Part shown: positions 29,528-38,146 of the stretch, piece by piece | Layout: the number at the start of each line of letters is the position of its first letter | Numbering within the stretch: the stretch's first letter is position 1 | DNA from: Verrucomicrobiota bacterium | GTDB lineage: Bacteria; Verrucomicrobiota; Verrucomicrobiia; Chthoniobacterales; UBA10450 | Assembly: GCA_003218395.1 (NCBI GenBank) | Contig: QHNJ01000006.1 | Coordinates: 20,543-84,542 of the forward strand | Direction: 5' to 3' | DNA: 64,000 nucleotides | Translations under genes and position numbers: made by a program | The notes under the pieces: generated by a model | Told to the model about the DNA's origin: nothing | Database searches by the model: none | Seen by the model: the letters and a program-made list of their open reading frames with translations, nothing else

Positions 29528-29971
29528 TCAAACACAATACTGCACGACGGAATTTTCGAGTCCCGAGAGACCAGGCTGTGTGTCAAGCCTGAGTTCAATG
29601 CGCTTCATCACGGGTAATGTCGCGTCCACCCACTGCTGAGGCGGCGGTTCGAACATCCGAATGAGGGTCTGTGAGTACTCGACGCGATTGCGATAATCCA
29701 CTTGGAACTGGAGAACTCCATCGACATCTGGATCGCCGCTGTAGAAGAAAGTGTGAACTACTGTCGGGGACTGGACACCGCCGAGCGTGATAGGTTTGCC
29801 ACCCTCTGTTTGTTGATATCGCACTTCATGCACTCTGGCGACCCGGTGCATGATTGAGCGAACCTTGGCTGGATCAGGCATAAAACCGACCTTCGCGCGG
29901 CGACTCACGCCGTATATCGCGTCACACGCTGCTAAGAACGTGAGCAATACAATTGCGAGTGGAACGCTCAT
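29528..29971 (-). CDS. hypothetical lipoprotein
   Basis: 147 residues with an N-terminal lipoprotein signal (VPLAIVLLTFLAAC, lipobox LAAC with cysteine 16). The rest has beta-rich content and no family I recognise (GVQSPTVVHTFFYSG, VLQFQVDYRNRVEYSQTLI). Its ATG overlaps the stop of the M28 pseudogene by four bases (ATGA). It is intact although the upstream gene is broken, so its translation may no longer be coupled as it once was. Confidence 0.65.
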   Translation of the reverse strand: MSVPLAIVLLTFLAACDAIYGVSRRAKVGFMPDPAKVRSIMHRVARVHEVRYQQTEGGKPITLGGVQSPTVVHTFFYSGDPDVDGVLQFQVDYRNRVEYSQTLIRMFEPPPQQWVDATLPVMKRIELRLDTQPGLSGLENSVVQYCV

Positions 29972-31669
29972 CGGTCTATAGGGACTACTTTTTGAACATT
30001 ACAATCTCGTTTCACCTTGAATTCGGCGCCCGGTTTCCATTCTGGAAATTTGTCACCATTTGCGACTTGGTAGCCGATCTCGAATAGAAGTTGAATATCC
30101 TGGACCACGCCGGAGAGATCCCAGCTTGGATCAATTTCGTCCGAAACCCGATCGTAATGATGCGCGGTGTAATCGTCTTTCTTTTGTTGTCCGAAATCGA
30201 CCGGCTTGCCGATGAAATCCTTGCCGCCGGCAGTATAAAGCGCGGGCAGGCCGCGCTTCGAGAATTCAGAATGATCGGCCCGATAAGAACCGCCTTTTTC
30301 CGGCTGGCTGTTCGGTGTCATCACCCGTCCGTTCCGTTTCGCAGTTGCGGCCAGCAGATCGTCGAGCGTTGAATTATTATCGCTCAGGTTTTCGATGTCG
30401 CGCGTTTTGCCCCATGGATTCACGGTGTCAATGTTGATGTCGGCCAAAGTTTTCTCCAGCGGGTAAAGCGGATGTTCTGCGTAGAATTTCGCGACGAGAA
30501 GCCCGGCCTCTTCGGCGGTTGTTGCCATAAACAAGTCCGAGCATTTCGTCGGCGGATTTACTTTTGTAAACGCTGCTGCGAGCTGGATAAGAGAGGCGAC
30601 ACCGGACGCGTTATCGATTGCGCCATTAAAAATCTGATCGCCTTGCAATTCGGGATTACACCCGAGATGGTCCCAGTGCGCTGTGTAGATGACGTATTCA
30701 TCCTGCAATTTCGGATCGCTCCCGTCGAGTTTGCCGATGACGTTGTGCGATTTAAATGCGCGAAGCTGTTGTTTGATGTCGATGTTGTCTTTGGCATTCA
30801 ATGTCACCGGCCGGAACTCTTTTGTGATCGCCGACTTCTTCAGCGCGTCAAAATCCTGGCCGCAATCGGCCAGCAATTTCTTCGCGGCATCGAGTGTGAT
30901 CCAGGAGCGCGCCTCGACCGCGTCCATGTTTTTGTTTGGCGCATCTATCTAATAATTCTCTTTGGCCCAGCTTGTTTTCACGACTGAATAGGGATAGCCG
31001 GCCGGTCCAGTCTCGTGAATGATCACGGCGGTCGCAGCGCCTTTTTGTGCGGCAATTTCGTATTTGTAAATTCAGCGCCCGTAATGAGTCATCGCCTTTC
31101 CCTTAAACATTTTGTCGTCGAGCTTTGACGGATCGTTCGGATCGGGAATTAGCGGATCGCCGATCAGCATCAGCAACGTCTTGCCGTGCAAATCGACATC
31201 TTTGTAATCGTCCCACCCGTAATCGGGCGCGACGATACCGTATCCAACAAAGACCACGTCTGAATCAGTGATCTTGATCTCTGGTTGGAGACGCGCCGAT
31301 GACGTAATGAAATCATCGGGATATTTTCAGCTCAGTGGTTTTGTCGCCAATCGTAAATGACATTCGCGGCTCGCTCTTGATCCCAGCCAGAGGGACTTCC
31401 TGGATGTAAGTCCCGTCTGGATTTCCCGGCTTCAACCCAGTCTGTTTGAACTGATCAGTGATGTACTTGACGGACAGCTCCTCGCCTTTTGTTCCCGGCG
31501 CGCGGCCTTCGAATTGATCCGACGCGAGAATCTTGATGTGCGCAAGCAACCCGTCCGGCGTGATCGCCTCTAACGCCGGCTGCAGACGTAATGCCAATTG
31601 ATCGACCGCCAGGCACGACATCGCACCGGTGAGAAGGATTCCAACGAAAAGGCGAAACGCGTTTTTCAT
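29968..31669 (-). pseudogene. M28 family zinc aminopeptidase, disrupted by one frameshift and two stops
   Basis: Three ORFs in order make one M28 peptidase. The N-terminus (31313-31669) has a signal peptide and the lid region. A frameshift lies in a T-run at 31324-31327: dropping one base gives TELKYPDDFI and restores the frame. Then TGA at 31072-31074 stands in place of an expected W ([18 protein letters not shown]), and TAG at 30949-30951 falls in KENY-TAG-IDAPNKN. The zinc-site motifs YTAHWDHLG, NGAIDNASGVAS, TTAEEAG and YRADHSEFSKRG remain intact, so inactivation looks recent. Assembly error is the alternative. Confidence 0.85.
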
Positions 31670-31736
31670 ATATCGGCCCTCATGAAGCCAAGTACGCGTG
31701 TGATGAACTCACGACGATCAGCGAGATACTCGATGG

Positions 31737-32477
31737 TCACAAATGGCCGATGTTTGCTCGTGATGCGCCGGAGCGCTCGAAAAGGAATTGGACGCGGGGA
31801 TTAGTGGGAGACGGGAAAGTCGTCTCATCAAAATCTGTGCACGCGACTAACCGCGTTAAACCGACTAACTCTGCCATTGAAATCATTTGGGCCGGCGAGA
31901 ATAACTGCCATTCGAACTGTTCCTGACCACCATCCGGGTAATCGAGGTGCACGAAGAGCCGGTCGCCTCCTACACGTTTGGCCTCTCAAACTGCTCCGCT
32001 AGGTACCTTGAACTCGCGCTCGCCCTGATGAGCGGCAAAAAACGCCGGGCTCCACAAATCGAGAATGATACGACCGCCTTCACGCAGTCCAGCTGCAAGC
32101 CGTCCAAGCACGTCCCGATTTGTTGTCGGATCGAAATAGCCGAAGCTCTGAGACATGATGATAGCGACATCGAACGCGCTGGATTCCGGTCGGTAGTCGC
32201 GAATATCCCTGTTCACGTAGCTTGGGCCGCCAGCTAGCGCGCGAGCTTTCGCGATGGCATTACGATCGCGGTCGATGCCGATCCCCGAGTAGCCGCGGCC
32301 AGAAAGAGCCCGACCGTGTCGTCCCATGCCGCAACACACATCTACAAGTTTGCAGAAATGTGCCAAGGGAGCGCAACGGCAGACGAACGCTGTCTCTTGC
32401 GTCGTGCGAGCCTCGCCAATACCGATGTGGAAGAACTAAAACCACCGACGAGAGTAGGCATTCGGCTCTGCTCGCAT
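31737..32477 (-). pseudogene. SAM-dependent methyltransferase with two in-frame stops
   Basis: Read straight through, 32477 to 31737 gives one 246-residue class I methyltransferase (MRAEPNAYSRRWF ...). Two codons are stops: TAG at 32436-32438 (WF-TAG-FFHIGIGEART) and TGA at 31986-31988 (SGAV-TGA-EAKRVGGDRLF). The frame is otherwise unbroken. Motif I is LVDVCCGMGRHGRAL; the C-terminal part ends with LACTDF-like and FLFERSG strands. The ORF track shows only the two pieces. No frameshift is needed. Confidence 0.85.
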
Positions 32478-32509
32478 AAATTGAGAAGTGGCAGTGGGCC
32501 TAAGCTTGG

Positions 32510-32938
32510 TCAGATTTTTTTCTCAAGCTGGATAAACCAGTCAAACGTCGCAGAATGCGTGTGTGCACCGGATTCGTCGTATATCTCTACTGTAATTGGA
32601 ATGATCGAACGGCCTTTCGACGAAAGCTCTACGTCGAGCCGAGCGAGACATGCAGGCGCGGCACTCGCGGTGGACATGATGCTGCCATTTGCGGGCTTAC
32701 GGAATTTCGTTTCCACGCGGCGCACGGTCGGGATAACGCTATCAGAGGAACCGAAATGTCTGAGCAAAAACTCACCGCTGGATGCCTCAGCGAGCGTGAG
32801 TTGAGTGCCCGCATGAGCTGTGCCGAGATGATTGAGATAGAGACTGCCTGATGGCAGTTCCAGTAGATGCGCAGAGTCGCCGGCGGGGCGAATGCCAAGA
32901 AGGCTATTAAAGGGCAATTCAGTGACCGTGATTTTCAC
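32510..32938 (-). CDS. YiiD/DUF4442-like hot-dog-fold protein, thioesterase-type
   Basis: 142 residues starting MKITVTELPFNSLLGIRPAG. The block YLNHLGTAHAGTQLTLAEASSG is the helix and surrounding loop typical of YiiD C-terminal / DUF4442 hot-dog proteins related to acyl-CoA thioesterases, with the strand VRRVETKFRKPA after it. It is intact, although its neighbours on both sides are broken, which suggests it is still under selection. It lies 6 bp after the HIT gene. Confidence 0.75.
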   Translation of the reverse strand: MKITVTELPFNSLLGIRPAGDSAHLLELPSGSLYLNHLGTAHAGTQLTLAEASSGEFLLRHFGSSDSVIPTVRRVETKFRKPANGSIMSTASAAPACLARLDVELSSKGRSIIPITVEIYDESGAHTHSATFDWFIQLEKKI

Positions 32939-32944
32939 ACCATG

Positions 32945-33406
32945 CTATGGCTCAATTGGAGTAGGCGTGAGACTGGCTCGAATCTTTTCCAATATCTCAT
33001 CCCTGTCCATGCCGGTAATTGGCGTCTGAAACGTTTGCCGTGCCCAATCCATCAGTCGCGGGCCCGAAACCTCGGTATCATGCGAATGAGCAGCAAAATA
33101 TTTGGCCGTTAGCCATTCCGTTCGCGGAAAAAGGTGAAAGTGAACAACGCGTGTCTGCTCGGAGAACATAGTGCAATAAACCCGCTGTGGTCGAACGACC
33201 GCTTGGATTGCAGCCGTGGTGACTGCGAACGTCGGCCCGAGCGATGCGAGAGCTGCGGGATTCATCTGCGACAGCGACTCGACAGAATCTCTTGGCATCA
33301 CAATCAAATAGCCCGGGATAGAGCAAGTGCTGCACGCTTCCACGGTAAAGTGCTAATTAGCGAGAACTGATAATTGTTGGCACGCCTGCGGGTGAGAAGA
33401 TGTCAT
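32945..33406 (-). pseudogene. HIT-family protein with an amber stop at codon 18
   Basis: From ATG 33406 the frame reads MTSSHPQACQQLSVLAN, then TAG at 33353-33355, then HFTVEACSTCSIPGYLIV and on to the HIT motif VVHFHLFPR. In that motif the first of the three histidines is valine, while the other two stand. The ORF-track GTG start at 33343 would skip the first 21 residues and could still give a nearly complete protein. I rate a nonsense mutation more likely because the frame upstream is clean and the neighbours are broken too. Confidence 0.65.
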
Positions 33407-33463
33407 GCAGTCGTAATGTTAGATTTGAGCGCGACAAAACAGAAGAAAGCCTAGCCAAGGATT

Positions 33464-33508
33464 GACACAGATTTTCACAGATAGGCAGATGGATTCTGAA
33501 TCTGTGTC
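33464..33508. repeat. AT-rich inverted repeat
   Basis: GACACAGATT (33464-33473) is an exact reverse complement of AATCTGTGTC (33499-33508). It sits between the M3 and HIT genes and belongs to the family of CACAGATT-type repeats also visible at about 61994. Confidence 0.65.
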
Positions 33509-33523
33509 GTCTTTAGCGAACTT

Positions 33524-35561
33524 TTAGCGGCTTTCCTGCGAGGGCCCGGCGGACCCTTTCTTTTTCTCCTCTGGTCCGATGCCGATCTTTTTCAGGAATG
33601 GTTGGATCGATTGTTTCCGGCCGAGGAATTTTTCGATCGAGACGTTGACATCGCGCGAATCGCCCGGCTCGTAAATTTCGCGACGCAATCGCAAACCGGC
33701 TTGCTTGTCGAGGTAACCATTCTTCGCTTTCTCAAAGACGGTGGCCATATCGGCGGCTATCGCGTCGGCCCAAGCATAGCCGTAATACCCGGCATCGTAT
33801 CCATTCAAGTGACCAAAATAGGAAACGAACGTCGTGCTAGGATCGATTGGCAGAAAAACCTTTTCCAGAATCGGATTCGAAATCGCCACGCAGTCGTAAG
33901 TGTCATTTTCCGGGTGCTGCTCGTGCAGCGCGAGATCGAGCGACGCGAATGCGAACTGGCGTCGATAGAAAACACCCGCGTTGGCGAGCTTGGCGTCATT
34001 CATTTTTTTAATGATCTCCGCCGGAATTTTTTTCGACGGATCGTGGTAATCTGCCGCAAAAGTGTCGAGCACCTTTTTGTCCCAAACCCAGTTTTGCAGC
34101 ATCTGCGACGGCGCTTCGACAAAGTCACCGGGAACATGAGTCCCGACGAAGCGGCCATACTTCGCGCGGGTAACGATCGAATGCAAAGCGTGACCAAATT
34201 CGTGAAACAATGTTTCCACGTCGGTATGTGTCAGCAAAGATGGCTTGTCCGCAGTCGCTGGCGGGAAATTGCAGAGCAAGGCCACTGTTGGCCGCTGATA
34301 TTTTCCATCCGGCAACAGTTTGCCACTGATGATATCGAACTGTGCAAAGTGGTTGAACTTGCCTTCGCGCGGAAACATATCGAGATAAAACATGCCGAGC
34401 GGCTCACCGGTTGCGGAATCGGTTACGAGATAAAGCTGAAGATCATCGATCCACTTGTAAGGCGCAGTGATCTTTTCAAACTTCAGGCCGAAAATGCTCT
34501 GATAAATATTGAACATCCCGTCGAGCACTTTTTGGAACGGGAAGTACGCACGCAGGGCTTCCTTATCGACGGCGTATTTTTGCTTATTCCGCTGGTTACT
34601 GTAGTAGCGCCAGTCCCATACCTCGATCTTTGCGTTGGGATCATTCGTATCGGCGGCTTTCAACTTTTGTAATTCCGCGACTTCGCTGTCGAATTTCGGC
34701 TGAATTCCTGCAACCAAATCGTTAATATATTTTTCGGCATTCGCCCCGGTCTTAGCCATTTTGACCTCGGTTTGGAAATCATCCCACGATTTATAACCCA
34801 GTCGCAAAGCGATCTTGTTGCGAAGCGCAAGCATTTGATTGAGAACGGATACGTTTACGTCTTTAGCGAGCGTTTCCCGAATCACGTAAAGTTGCTTGCG
34901 CGTTGCTTCGCTCTTCGCGTTTTCCTCTACAGTATTAAATTGCCAAGTAACATTTGCCATTACGGTGCAGGCATCGTCTCCGGTCTTGATGCGAGGCGAG
35001 GCGAAGAAACTGTCAGGCAGGCCATCCAAATCGGCCTTTGTGAACATGACTGGAGCGCTTGCCTTAACAATATTCGTGTCGAAATCCGTTCCTAATTTGG
35101 ATAGCTCCTTGCGAAGCTGTTCGACTTCCTTGCGCTGATCTGCAGGCAAATCCAAACCCGCGCGCCGATAATCGCGGAACGTTTCGCTGAGCAGCTTTTC
35201 GTCTTCGCCGGAGAGCTTCGGATGCGTGTCCGCGAAAGCTTTGATCGCCTTGTAAACGTCTTCGCGATAATCAATCCCGACCGCCCATTCTTGAAAAGCC
35301 TTTACCGCGTTCTACGGTACTCTTAAAGGTCACCTTGCCCAAATCCTGGGCTCCAATTTGGTCGAGCGCCTTGTTCGCTTTCGCGATCGCTTCCTTCATG
35401 GCGGACTCGACTGCTTGCGGCGTTTGCTCCCAGTCGGGGATCGTGAACACGGCGTTCGCTTTCGCAGCCGCAACGCGAAAATCATCGACCGATTTTGATT
35501 CGGCGGCGGAGAAATCGACAACCATGGTGGAGAGCAAAATCGACAACCACAAGTTTTTCAT
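33524..35561 (-). pseudogene. M3 family oligopeptidase, disrupted by an out-of-frame deletion
   Basis: N-terminal piece (from ATG 35561: MKNLWLSILLSTMVVDFSA, a signal peptide, then DWEQTPQAVESAMKEAI) ends in frame at 35271. The rest, in another frame, reads NAVKAFQEWAVGIDYREDVY onward to the zinc site FHEFGHALHS and the C-terminus. Between KSTV and NAVKAF a stretch present in the family is missing, so a deletion shifted the frame near 35305. The catalytic half is a 543-residue ORF; from its TTG it would lack the first lobe and signal peptide. Confidence 0.85.
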
Positions 35562-35642
35562 TTGGAAAGGTTTGATTGATGGAGAGAGCGAACATTGTGT
35601 AGAAGGTTTCTTCGGTAAAGCGAAAACACGCCATCCGCCGCC

Positions 35643-36215
35643 ATGATTGAAAAGTTTTTCCTCGCTTTTATTCCGATCTTTGTCGCGATTGATCCGATTG
35701 GACTCGTGGCAGTGTTCATGGGACTCGGGACGAACGCCTCGGGTGAACATCGAAAACAACAGGCATTTCTCGGAATCTTTACCGCCTTTTGCGTGGCTAT
35801 CGGCTTTATTTTTCTTGGGAAAATTATTTTTGCCGCGCTTGGGATTACGGTTGCCGATTTTCAAGTTGCTGGTGGTCTGATTCTACTGGGTCTCGCGGGA
35901 CGTGAATTGCTCGGTCTTGGGGCGCAAGATCGCGCCGGCAGCGACGAGTTCGGCGTCGTTCCGCTCGGCATGCCGCTGATCGCGGGGCCAGCGCTGCTGA
36001 CCGCGCTGCTGATTTTGGTGGATACGGTCGGCCTCGTCTTTACGCTTATCTCGCTGCTGGTAAACCTCGCGCTGGTCGCGATCGCGTTTTGTAATGCCGA
36101 CCTGTTTACGCGCTGGATGGGTAGACAGGGTTTACGCGGTGTCTCGAAAATAATCGCGCTTCTTCTTGCCGCGATTGCCATCAGCCTGATCCGACGTGGC
36201 TGGCACGCCGTTTGA
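35643..36215 (+). CDS. MarC (UPF0056) family membrane protein
   Basis: 190 residues with six hydrophobic segments. FLAFIPIFVAIDPIGLVAVF opens it, and GVVPLGMPLIAGPALLTALLIL is the family signature. The family's function is unsettled; it was once linked to multiple antibiotic resistance. It is divergent from the M3 pseudogene and starts 82 bp away. Confidence 0.9.
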   Translation: MIEKFFLAFIPIFVAIDPIGLVAVFMGLGTNASGEHRKQQAFLGIFTAFCVAIGFIFLGKIIFAALGITVADFQVAGGLILLGLAGRELLGLGAQDRAGSDEFGVVPLGMPLIAGPALLTALLILVDTVGLVFTLISLLVNLALVAIAFCNADLFTRWMGRQGLRGVSKIIALLLAAIAISLIRRGWHAV

Positions 36216-36255
36216 CCGGCGCGAACGCCGCTTCGACGTCACTTAAACTTTGACC

Positions 36256-36654
36256 TTATAAAGATTCTAAACGCCCGCCGGTGGGAGGATGCCGTCGTGA
36301 TTGCGGCCAAAATTCAACTAGCTCTGCGCTTTTATCACCAGCCTTATAGCGTGCATTTAACTCAACCTCAATTGCCTTGATCTCGTCCTGCTGCGGAAGC
36401 GGTTGCCCGTGATAGATGTACGCGGGTACACCATTGCGGTCCTGGGTTTGGGTAACCATTCCGTAGAGTTCGAGGCGACGCTGCTGCAATTGGGCCGTTG
36501 TCCAACTCCGGTATATGGGGCTTCGATAGCCCCACACTTCCGCGGAGGTGGAATAACGGGAGTAGGTGTAACCGGTCGTCACCGCCGGGGGCGAAGGCTG
36601 TTCTGCGCAGGCGATGAGGCTGGCGGCAAATGCTGCTACAAATAATTGTTTCAT
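36256..36654 (-). CDS. hypothetical lipoprotein
   Basis: 132 residues from ATG 36654 (MKQLFVAAFAASLIACAEQ), a lipoprotein signal peptide with lipobox LIAC. The mature part is polar (PAVTTGYTYSRYSTSAEVW) with a helical RRLELYGMV region and no family I know. The earlier ORF-track start reads 19 residues of unlikely sequence. Convergent with MarC, divergent from hpnH. Confidence 0.65.
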   Translation of the reverse strand: MKQLFVAAFAASLIACAEQPSPPAVTTGYTYSRYSTSAEVWGYRSPIYRSWTTAQLQQRRLELYGMVTQTQDRNGVPAYIYHGQPLPQQDEIKAIEVELNARYKAGDKSAELVEFWPQSRRHPPTGGRLESL

Positions 36655-36854
36655 ACGCTGGAGCTTGTAATCTGACCTATTGAACCACAGAAATTGCTCG
36701 CAGTCGCGCATTTATTTTGCCGTTCGGTAACAATGTTGTAACTATGCCGCAAGCTAAATCCAAACAGGAGGCCAGACCCGATTCAGAGTAGCAAACTGAC
36801 AATCTAACTCGGGTCGTTGACACGCTGGCACACCTCGTTACTATCCTCGCTCCT

Positions 36855-38144
36855 ATGAGATTTCCTCTCCCGCTCACAGCGAAAATCGCGGCTTATATGA
36901 TCGGCCATAAATTGCGTGGCACGAAGAGGTTCGCCACGGTCCTTCAACTCGAGCCGTTGCACACATGCAACCTGACGTGCACTGGTTGCGGGCGGATTCG
37001 TGAATACTCCACATCGCTTAAAGACATGATGAGCTTGGAGGATTGCCTCGCCGCGGCGCAAGAGTGCGACGCGCCTATGATCTCAATCTGCGGGGGCGAG
37101 CCGCTCATCTACCCGCATATCGAAGCTTTGGTGAAAGGGTTGCTCGAGCAGAAGCGGATCGTTTACATCTGCACAAATGCCATGTTCATGCGCAAGAAAA
37201 TGCGCGAGTGGCTTGCATCACGATTCTCGATTCAACGGGAGTTTGCCGAAGGAAAAATCGTGGCGTTGCTTGGGGCAGGTCTAATCACCGAGAAAGACGC
37301 AGTCGAAATTCGAAAAGGTCCAAAGGATGCGGCCAAGCCAACGATCGGACCGACAGGTTGGATGTACTGGAACGTGCACCTCGATGGCCTCGAGCGTACG
37401 CATGATCTCATTGTGGAGCGCGAAGGCGTGTTCAAGGAATGCATCCTTGCAATCAAAATGGCAAAGCTGCTCGGCTACCAAGTCGCGACCAATACGACGA
37501 TCTACAAGGAAACCGATATGGAGGAGATCGAGCAGATGTTCGATTATCTTTCTGATCTCGGCGTGGATGGCCACACGATTACTCCTGGATACGATTACGA
37601 CGCCGCGAAGAAGGACATGATCAAGCGGCTCAATTTGCACCCGGAAAACTTCTTCCTAACCCGAGCGATGACGGTCCAGAAGTTCCGAAAAATCGAGGAA
37701 TGGATGAATCGGTACACGTTTTTTGGAACACCGGTCTATTTTGAATTTCTGGCGGGCAAGCGCGACCTCACCTGTTCAGCCTGGGCGATCCCGACGCGAA
37801 ATATTCGCGGATGGAAGGGGCCATGCTACCTCATGACCGACGCGCACTACTCAAGCTATGCGGAATTGCTCGAAAAAACCCAGTGGGACCGATACGGCGT
37901 AGTTAATGGAGTCGCACGCGACAGTCGCTGCGAAAATTGCATGGTGCACTGCGGCTATGAACCGACTGCAACGTTGGGTCTGCAAGCACGGCGCGGCGAT
38001 ACCTGGAAAACCGTCAAATTCAATTTCGGCCCGAAACCGAAGCCCACCGGTCGTGGCAGCGAAGTTCTCGCCTTTAACGGGGTGAGTTCTGGAAATGGAC
38101 ACGGCACGGGCAAGCGGGCTGAAGTGGCGGCGCAAGCCTCATAA
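36855..38144 (+). CDS. hpnH: adenosyl-hopene transferase, radical SAM
   Basis: First step of extended hopanoid synthesis: joins the adenosyl group of SAM to diploptene. The iron-sulfur motif is CNLTCTGC (C38, C42, C45), followed by SICGGEPLIYPHI and YWNVHLDGL. It is 429 residues, longer than the 320-380 usual for HpnH. Roughly residues 117-171 look like an insertion between the TNAM block and the NVHLDGL block, and the C-terminus is also extended. It is 2 bp ahead of shc, so the two form a hopanoid operon. Confidence 0.92.
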   Translation: MRFPLPLTAKIAAYMIGHKLRGTKRFATVLQLEPLHTCNLTCTGCGRIREYSTSLKDMMSLEDCLAAAQECDAPMISICGGEPLIYPHIEALVKGLLEQKRIVYICTNAMFMRKKMREWLASRFSIQREFAEGKIVALLGAGLITEKDAVEIRKGPKDAAKPTIGPTGWMYWNVHLDGLERTHDLIVEREGVFKECILAIKMAKLLGYQVATNTTIYKETDMEEIEQMFDYLSDLGVDGHTITPGYDYDAAKKDMIKRLNLHPENFFLTRAMTVQKFRKIEEWMNRYTFFGTPVYFEFLAGKRDLTCSAWAIPTRNIRGWKGPCYLMTDAHYSSYAELLEKTQWDRYGVVNGVARDSRCENCMVHCGYEPTATLGLQARRGDTWKTVKFNFGPKPKPTGRGSEVLAFNGVSSGNGHGTGKRAEVAAQAS

Positions 38145-38146
38145 GG

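Noticed and set aside
29968-33406. Reassigned stop codons (TAG or TGA read as sense) as an explanation of the interrupted genes
   Set aside because: Intact genes in the window end with TAA, TAG and TGA (for example rpoB, tsf and rpoC), and frameshifts occur in the same block, so decay or sequence error is simpler.
33602-34672. 356-residue plus-strand ORF across the M3 peptidase
   Set aside because: It is antisense to a recognisable peptidase and has no family pattern; long antisense ORFs are common at this base composition.
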